Below are positions 58,530 through 64,000 of a stretch of 64,000 nucleotides of DNA, piece by piece. The DNA comes from Plantago ovata (lineage: Eukaryota; Streptophyta; Magnoliopsida; Lamiales; Plantaginaceae). How positions within the stretch are numbered: position 1 is the stretch's first letter; the number at the start of each line of letters is the position of its first letter. The stretch spans positions 136,620,096 through 136,684,095 of the forward strand of contig CM051455.1 in assembly GCA_028274465.1 (NCBI GenBank), in the 5' to 3' direction. Position numbers and translations under genes: made by a program. The notes under the pieces are model-generated. The model did not search any database. It was given only the letters and a program-made list of their open reading frames with translations, and was not told the origin of the DNA.

Positions 58530-60012
58530 CACGTTAAGAAGAGTCTTCTAAAAAATAACCTTAATATGCCCACAATTACATTTAAGACCAAAAACCTCAT
58601 TTTCAGAGTTGACTGGACATTATTTACAGAAATGTCATATGTACAAAATGTGCAAACCAAACATGGCCTAACTATTTATTTCTTTTTTATTTTCTAATTC
58701 CTTTTTCTTTGTAATTTTTAGTTCCTTCTAATTTTTTTTTCTTTTATTTTTTTAAATCATCTTTTCCTTAAGCTCCGGTAACGGAATAATTATTCTGATA
58801 CCGGAGCTGTGCAAGCTCTGGCAAGGAGCTTGCAAGCTCCATATCGGAGAGCGAAGCTTGCAGAGCTCACCGGAGGAGCTAGGGCCGGGCATAATAACCG
58901 AAAACCGATCCGAATAATCAACCGAACCAATCCGATCCAGCATCCTCGGTTCGGTTCGCGGTTCATTACTTTGACAGATTTCGGTTTTCGGTTCGGTTCG
59001 GTTAAAAAACCATGGTTTATCGGATTAAACCGATCCGATCAATATTATTATTGTTTTTTTTTTTACAAATTATATATACGGCACTCCACTCTTCTCCTCA
59101 TTTTTCAACCCTAATCGACTAAACACTGCCCCCTTTCCCTCTTTACGCAAACGGTAAAACCTTATCCTCTCTAGTGGTTGAATGAATATGTAATAGACTA
59201 ATCGTAATCGTTTTCGTATCCGTATTATAAACTTTGAATTTGGTAAACTTCTTCCATTTGGTAGAAAATTGTCAAAATTGTGTTTTGACTTTTGATTTGA
59301 TTTAGAGTACTACTGTTTGATTTGAATATTTGTGGCAAAAAACTGTTTGATTTGGATATTTGCTGCCGGCCTATTTGATGGAAAATTAAAAAAAAAAAAC
59401 AAAAACAAAAAAAAGTTCGGATTAATCCGAAACCGAACCGATAATTTTCGGATCAAACCGAAACCGATCCGAAATTTCGGTTCGGTTTTCGGATTGGACA
59501 AAATTTTACTGTTCGGTTCGGTTCAAACTGAAATTCGGTTCGCTTTTGAACCGAACCGCCCCATGCCCAGCCCTAACCGGAGCTGTGCAAGCTCCGGCCT
59601 GGAGCATGCAGAGCTCCAGATCGGAGCTCTCAAGCTCCGATTTGGAGCTTAAACTCCAAATTGGAGCCTACAAAGCTCCGATCGGAGCTTTGCAAGCTCT
59701 GCCCGGAGTTTGAACAGTTCCAACCAGAGCTTGCCGGATCTCCGGTACCGGAAAATTTTTTCCGGTACCGGAGCTAGAGAAGAAGAAGATTTTTTTTAAT
59801 TTTTTTATTATTTTTATTTTATTTTATCATTTTTTTTGTTTTTTTTTTTGTTTTTTTTTTAATACTAAGGTTGTTTGGCTTGCTCAAAAATTGAAAAAGG
59901 AATAGTGCCTAGAGCGTGAATTGGTCAAGTTCGTGGTCCTTTTTGTAATTGATGGCATAAGGTGGTTCATTATGTTATTAGAGCCGATAACTAGGTTTAA
60001 AAAATTATGGAC
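58530..60012. mobile_element. GGAGCT-array element 4 with a nested hAT MITE
   Basis: Approximate limits. Arrays of GCAAGCTCC/GGAGCT lie at 58775-58879 and 59576-59770, interrupted by a hAT MITE at 58880-59575. The palindromes GGAATAATTATTC at 58784-58796 and CCGGTACCGG-type words at 59741-59775 match those in elements 2 and 3. No transposase was seen. Confidence 0.55.
58880..59575. mobile_element. hAT-type MITE rich in CGGTTCGGTT
   Basis: The ends TAGGGCCGGGCA and TGCCCAGCCCTA are inverted repeats (one mismatch). The subterminal sequence is packed with CGGTTCGGTT/AACCGAACCG. The flanks GGAGGAGC and ACCGGAGC agree only partly. It is inserted in the GGAGCT array. The frames at 58809-59114 and 59332-59652 are repeat artefacts. 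Confidence 0.8.
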
Positions 60013-61100
60013 CCAAAGTCAAATTAACTTTGTCTTTTTCAAATACCTTTTTCTGATCTACTGGTATTCGCTTTGACCACTAATCCAAACGAGCATTATC
60101 AGACCCCTTTTGAGGAGATGACTCTCCCAACTGCGTCTTTTACATCCAGAAGACTTGAACCTGATACTTTGTTTAAATGAACTCAAGACCCTTACCATTT
60201 GAGCTAACAATCGATAGTTATTTTTTCAAACTTTGGAACACTATTCGAAATGGAAATGTCCACTTATTTTTGCGAAAACAAGATAGTCGAAAAAAGCATT
60301 ATCTTAACTACCTAATCCGGAAAACATATTACTAGTTTCGGTTTTGGAGTTATTATACTAGGATCACAACTTGGAAGATCAGGATTAAAATGAAACTGAT
60401 CCACAAAATAACAATCTTAATCCACGTGGATTATTAGATCAGACTAGATACGAACAAAATTTGGTCCACGAAGCAAAGTATTTTTAGGAATTTTCAGCTT
60501 TTCTCGATTGATAAAAAGTAAGGTAGTCGTATTATTAAAAACATAACGTCTTAACCAACCCGACAAATAGACAACTTCCAAACACACAAAATAGCGGGAA
60601 GAAGCATATTTATTATGTATACGTTTAAATTTAAAATATATAATAGTAAAAGTGATGATTTCTAAAGTAAACCTATTCTACACTACACCAAAAAGTAACA
60701 TTAATTTCTTTGTGTATTCTTGGGTTCAAATATAAACACAACACATACACACCAATCAATGAATATTCCGGTAAACTCTCCGTCTCTCCCACTCTATAGT
60801 GCATATAAATACTACTTTCTACGAATGAATTTGAAACAAAAAGTCGTATGGCGTCATTGCTTGGTACTTAGATACCTCTTTTGCAATTTACCGTGTACTA
60901 AAGCCGTGGAAACACGTGTACAGTACAAAACAAAGTATAGTACAGAATATACTCTCAACTTTCAAGTATTTCCACTTTGGTATACCCTACTTTTTATAAA
61001 TCAACTTCCAAAGCCTCCTCTTCCGCACACCGTAAACTGAAACTTCGTCCTTTTTTGATTACCCATTTTTTTCCATCATTAAATTTCATAATCGTAATAT
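60013..61100. other. Spacer upstream of the CBL gene
   Basis: On the minus strand, 60206-60150 carries an A-box-like TAGCTCAAATGGTAAGG and a B-box-like GGTTCAAGTCT, a possible SINE head. Otherwise AT-rich and non-coding. Confidence 0.4.
60150..60206 (-). repeat. tRNA-like SINE head
   Basis: A-box TAGCTCAAATGGTAAGG and B-box GGTTCAAGTCT at tRNA-like spacing on the minus strand. The body and tail are not clear. Confidence 0.4.
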
Positions 61101-61180
61101 TTTATTTTCCAGAAAGAAAAAAAAAAAAACACAAAGAAACGAAGAAACCCTCGCCCAGTCTATTCGCGACGCCATCGCTG

Positions 61181-62450
61181 GTATTTCTCTCTCTATATCT
61201 CTCTCTCTTTCGGTTCATCTTCTTACTGCAATTTCCTTGAATTTTTGCGATTCGTTGTTGTGTTTTTTTAACTGAAATTGATTCTGATTATGACTTTTTC
61301 GAATTTGTTCGGTGTTATGGGCTGTTGATTGTGATTTGCGAGATGATTATGGAGCAGAGTTGTAGTTTCTCGAAGTTATCTGAATTTTCTGCAAGTTTGT
61401 GAAAAATGAGATTATTAATGGCAAATTTGTGTTGTGTTTTTGTTTGTATTAAGAAATGGAAGGATCTGTGTTCTTAGAAGGACTAATGGACTCATCCTGC
61501 TTGATTGCATCATCATCAGTTGACCTGTAACGTTTTGAAGGATCTTTGAATATTTTTTTTTTTATATTTTCTTTGAGGATCTTTGAACTTTTCTTAGAAG
61601 ATAAGTATAGTTTTTAAAACCGTGAGGATTTAGAGACTATAGGTTGAGAGGTAAAATAAACTTGTAATGCGATAACCCGAATCATAAACGAATATCAATA
61701 TAGATGGTAAAACATAGTGGTTCCATTTTGTTGAAATTAAAGTGAACTGATCTTTTTATTGATAGTGAAATGTGAAAGGCTTATCTGAAAATTGATTGCT
61801 GTTGCTGGCTTTTATGTTAACCTTTGCCGAACACGTGTCTGTATGCTGGTTCGATTGTCGATACAAATAACTTTTTTCTATGTTAAATATGTCATTTACC
61901 TGTGTTCTTTTTTTTTTTTTTTTTGGAAGGATGTTTGAACGTTTCTTAGAAGATAAGTATAGTTTTAAATCCTTGAGAATTTAAAGACTATAAGCTGGGA
62001 GGTCAAATGAGCATGTAGATGCAATACAATAACCAGTACAATAAACGAATATCAAGCTAGATGTGTATGGTTAGGCTTCATGAAGATGGGTAAGGGATAA
62101 GGGACTTGGGGGGGGGGGGTGTCTGATAACATGTTTTAAACGTGTTTCTTTCTTTGGCTCCATTACTGATCTAGTTTTGTTGAAATTAAAGTTAGCTGAT
62201 CTTTGTATTAATAAGAGAGCGTGAAAGGCTTATCGGATAATTAATTGTGATTACTGTTGGTGGATTTTATGTTAACCTCTGACAAACACGTGTTTGTATG
62301 CTGGTTCGATTATCAATACAAATCGCTTTTTTCCTGTGTTAGATGTCATTTGCTGTTTCTTAATAATGTGTTTTACTAATTGGGGGACCTGCTGTTCGGA
62401 TTTGGTTTTGTAATTTGCAAGGTTAAGATGGTTTTCATAATATGTTGTAG
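61181..62450 (+). promoter_or_regulatory. 5' UTR leader intron of the CBL gene, with an internal tandem duplication
   Basis: The leader exon ends CCATCGCTG|GTATTTC at 61180 and the probable acceptor is ATGTTGTAG|CGAAGCC at 62450. Inside, ~61565-61895 and ~61925-62355 are diverged copies of one block: TTCTTAGAAGATAAGTATAG, AAACGAATATCAA, TTGTTGAAATTAAAGT, GTGAAAGGCTTATC, TTTTATGTTAACCT and TGTATGCTGGTTCGATT appear in both in the same order. The second copy has an extra ~70 bases with a G run (62109-62119). Confidence 0.6.
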
Positions 62451-62501
62451 CGAAGCCTAAGGCACTGAACACTGGTTGTTGGGAGCTCTTTTACTCGATA
62501 A

Positions 62502-63928
62502 ATGGGCTGTTTTCAGTCTACCTCAAGAAGGCAGGCTCCTGGACATGAAGATCCTGTCTTACTTGCTTCCCAAACAGCTTGTAAGTTTCTCAACGACTCA
62601 ACCCCTAGATAGATTGTGTGGATCTCAATTTAATGTGCATACATAGATAGATTGAGCTGTTTCTCTTATTTCGAGTAAAAATTGTGCTGATGTATCATTC
62701 ATCCTTTAATCTTGCAGTTAGTGTAAGTGAGGTTGAAGCACTATTCGAACTCTTCAAGAGCATTAGCAGTTCTGTCATTGATGATGGACTTATAAATAAG
62801 GTACTTCAGGGTTTTTATACTATTAACATATGTGGCCTTCTTTCTTTTGGCTTGACCTTCAGTCAACATTTATATTGCCCGCCAATATATGGAGTTCTTT
62901 TTCTATCTCATGACCACAGACTTGTGAAACTCCGTTACCAGTTCTGTCCCGATTTATGTGATGTGCCATGTTTTCCTCAGTGAAATACTAGTTAAATAAT
63001 TTGATGGTGATAGTTAAAATCAGAAAAATAATGTTTCCTTCTCCTCCTTCCTTTTTTTTTTTTGGTATTGAGTGAGGTGAGGACCCGTTTTCTTCCCTTA
63101 GGCATTTAATTTTTGTTCAAAATCCTTATATATCATGATTTTACTGAAACTATTTTTTAAATGGAAAGATATTAACATTATTTTCTGATTTTCAGGAAGA
63201 ATTCCAGTTGGCCCTGTTCAAGAACAGAAAGAAAGAGAATCTTTTTGCAAATCGGGTATGGTGATCTTAATATCAACAGCTCACACTTCTATCTTTTGCA
63301 AGTTGTGTGAAGGAATGTTTATAATGAAAGAGTTATTATCCAAGAAAGGCTTATATTAGTATAAAATTAGGCTTCTCTAATCACTTTTGAAGAAGTTCCA
63401 GTAAGCAAATAACACTGAACTGAACAAGTTCATATGTAAAGAATCACAATCATTATTATGGTAGCTTTCATTCATGTGGAACCTCGACACGCCTATTTAA
63501 TTTTACTGCTAAAAATGCTAAAGATATCTGGCATCTTTTTATATCCTGGAAAATCACTACACATTTAGGTCCATTTAAGTTGTTATTCCTGTTGAATTAA
63601 CTAGGTGGAAAATTGTTTCCTTATGCAGATTTTTGATCTTTTTGACGTGAAACGAAAAGGAGTCATTGACTTTGGTGACTTTGTTCGATCACTAAATGTT
63701 TTCCACCCAAATGCACCCCAAGAAGATAAAATTAACTGTAAGTTACCAAAACTCTAACATAGAATGGATACTTTCGTTTTTTCCTTCGTTGCCCCCCCCC
63801 CCCCTTTTCTCCTTTTCACCTTCAATGCTTGATATGGGTAAAATTTGTTTAATTATTTATTTTGCAACTTTGCAGTTTCATTTAAGCTCTATGACTTGGA
63901 CTCTACTGGATATATTGAGCGACAAGAG
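62502..63928 (+). CDS. CBL1: Calcineurin B-like calcium sensor, CBL1/CBL9 type, 5' part
   Basis: Exons 62502-62580, 62718-62800, 63196-63255, 63629-63737 and 63876-63928 agree in phase; the gene runs off the window. CBLs bind Ca2+ and recruit CIPK kinases to membranes (potassium uptake, stress). MGCFQST fits N-myristoylation at Gly2 and palmitoylation at Cys3, which place CBL1/CBL9 at the plasma membrane. Then come [20 protein letters not shown], the pseudo EF-hand [34 protein letters not shown] (EF2) and [14 protein letters not shown] (EF3). The N-terminal [20 protein letters not shown] is closer to CBL9/CBL1 than to CBL2/3 or the SOS3 group. The start is preceded by a leader intron. The choice between CBL1 and CBL9 is not settled. 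Confidence 0.93.
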
Positions 63929-64000
63929 GTAACTTGACTTAATTGTTGCCAAATTATTTACTGTATCATTTTAGTAACCGTTAAAGAGGTTCCTTATTCT

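Noticed and set aside
58809..59652. Long frames with RFGS/FGSV repeats
   Set aside because: They are translations of the CGGTTCGGTT-rich hAT MITE.

Overview
The window is plant nuclear DNA, almost certainly from a eudicot. It is AT-rich, the genes have many short GT-AG introns, and the proteins are plant-type: a Pol IV/V second subunit, a plant tetraspanin, a CBL calcium sensor, a MIR160 hairpin, and vacuolar ATPase subunit G. A 100-N block at 51597-51696 is an assembly gap. The species cannot be named from the sequence.

Layout. 1-3.5 kb: the 3' part of an NRPD2/NRPE2-like gene carrying two frameshifts, a short in-frame loss and an altered catalytic residue. 6.1-6.5 kb: a Harbinger-type MITE. 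8.2-9.6 kb: a TET5/TET6-type tetraspanin. 10.2-10.6 kb: a decayed ~39-bp minisatellite. 11.5 kb: a secreted Cys-rich peptide gene. 12.1-15.8 kb (minus): a seven-exon TMEM115-like gene. 16-28.4 kb: a dense transposon zone with a diverged segmental duplication, a nest of elements (hAT, then a GGAGCT-array element, then CACTA, then a tRNA-like head), a Harbinger element and a LINE-type RNase H relic. 31.2-36.1 kb: an intact 14-exon mitochondrial beta-ketoacyl-ACP synthase. 41.1 kb (minus): MIR160. 42-47 kb: small hAT and Mutator-type MITEs. 49.9-54.4 kb: an F-box/FBD relic, a foldback, the last exon of RPL21 (minus), the gap, and two tandem damaged TMEM70-like genes. 54.6-56.4 kb (minus): V-ATPase subunit G. 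57.5-58.0 kb: a defensin-like gene with a SINE in its intron. 58.5-60 kb: another GGAGCT-array element with a nested hAT MITE. 61-64 kb: the 5' part of a CBL1/CBL9-type gene, running off the end.

The genes are unrelated housekeeping and signalling functions, with no cluster or operon logic. The least familiar material is (1) a family of four elements with arrays of palindromic AGCTCC/GGAGCT words framed by CCGGTACCGG-type palindromes, two of them hosting other transposons; (2) an unrecognised 130-residue ORF set among three direct repeats; and (3) the clustered decay of the NRPD2-like and TMEM70-like genes beside intact neighbours. Exon junctions were read by eye from splice consensus, reading phase and family knowledge; no alignment or transcript data were available.
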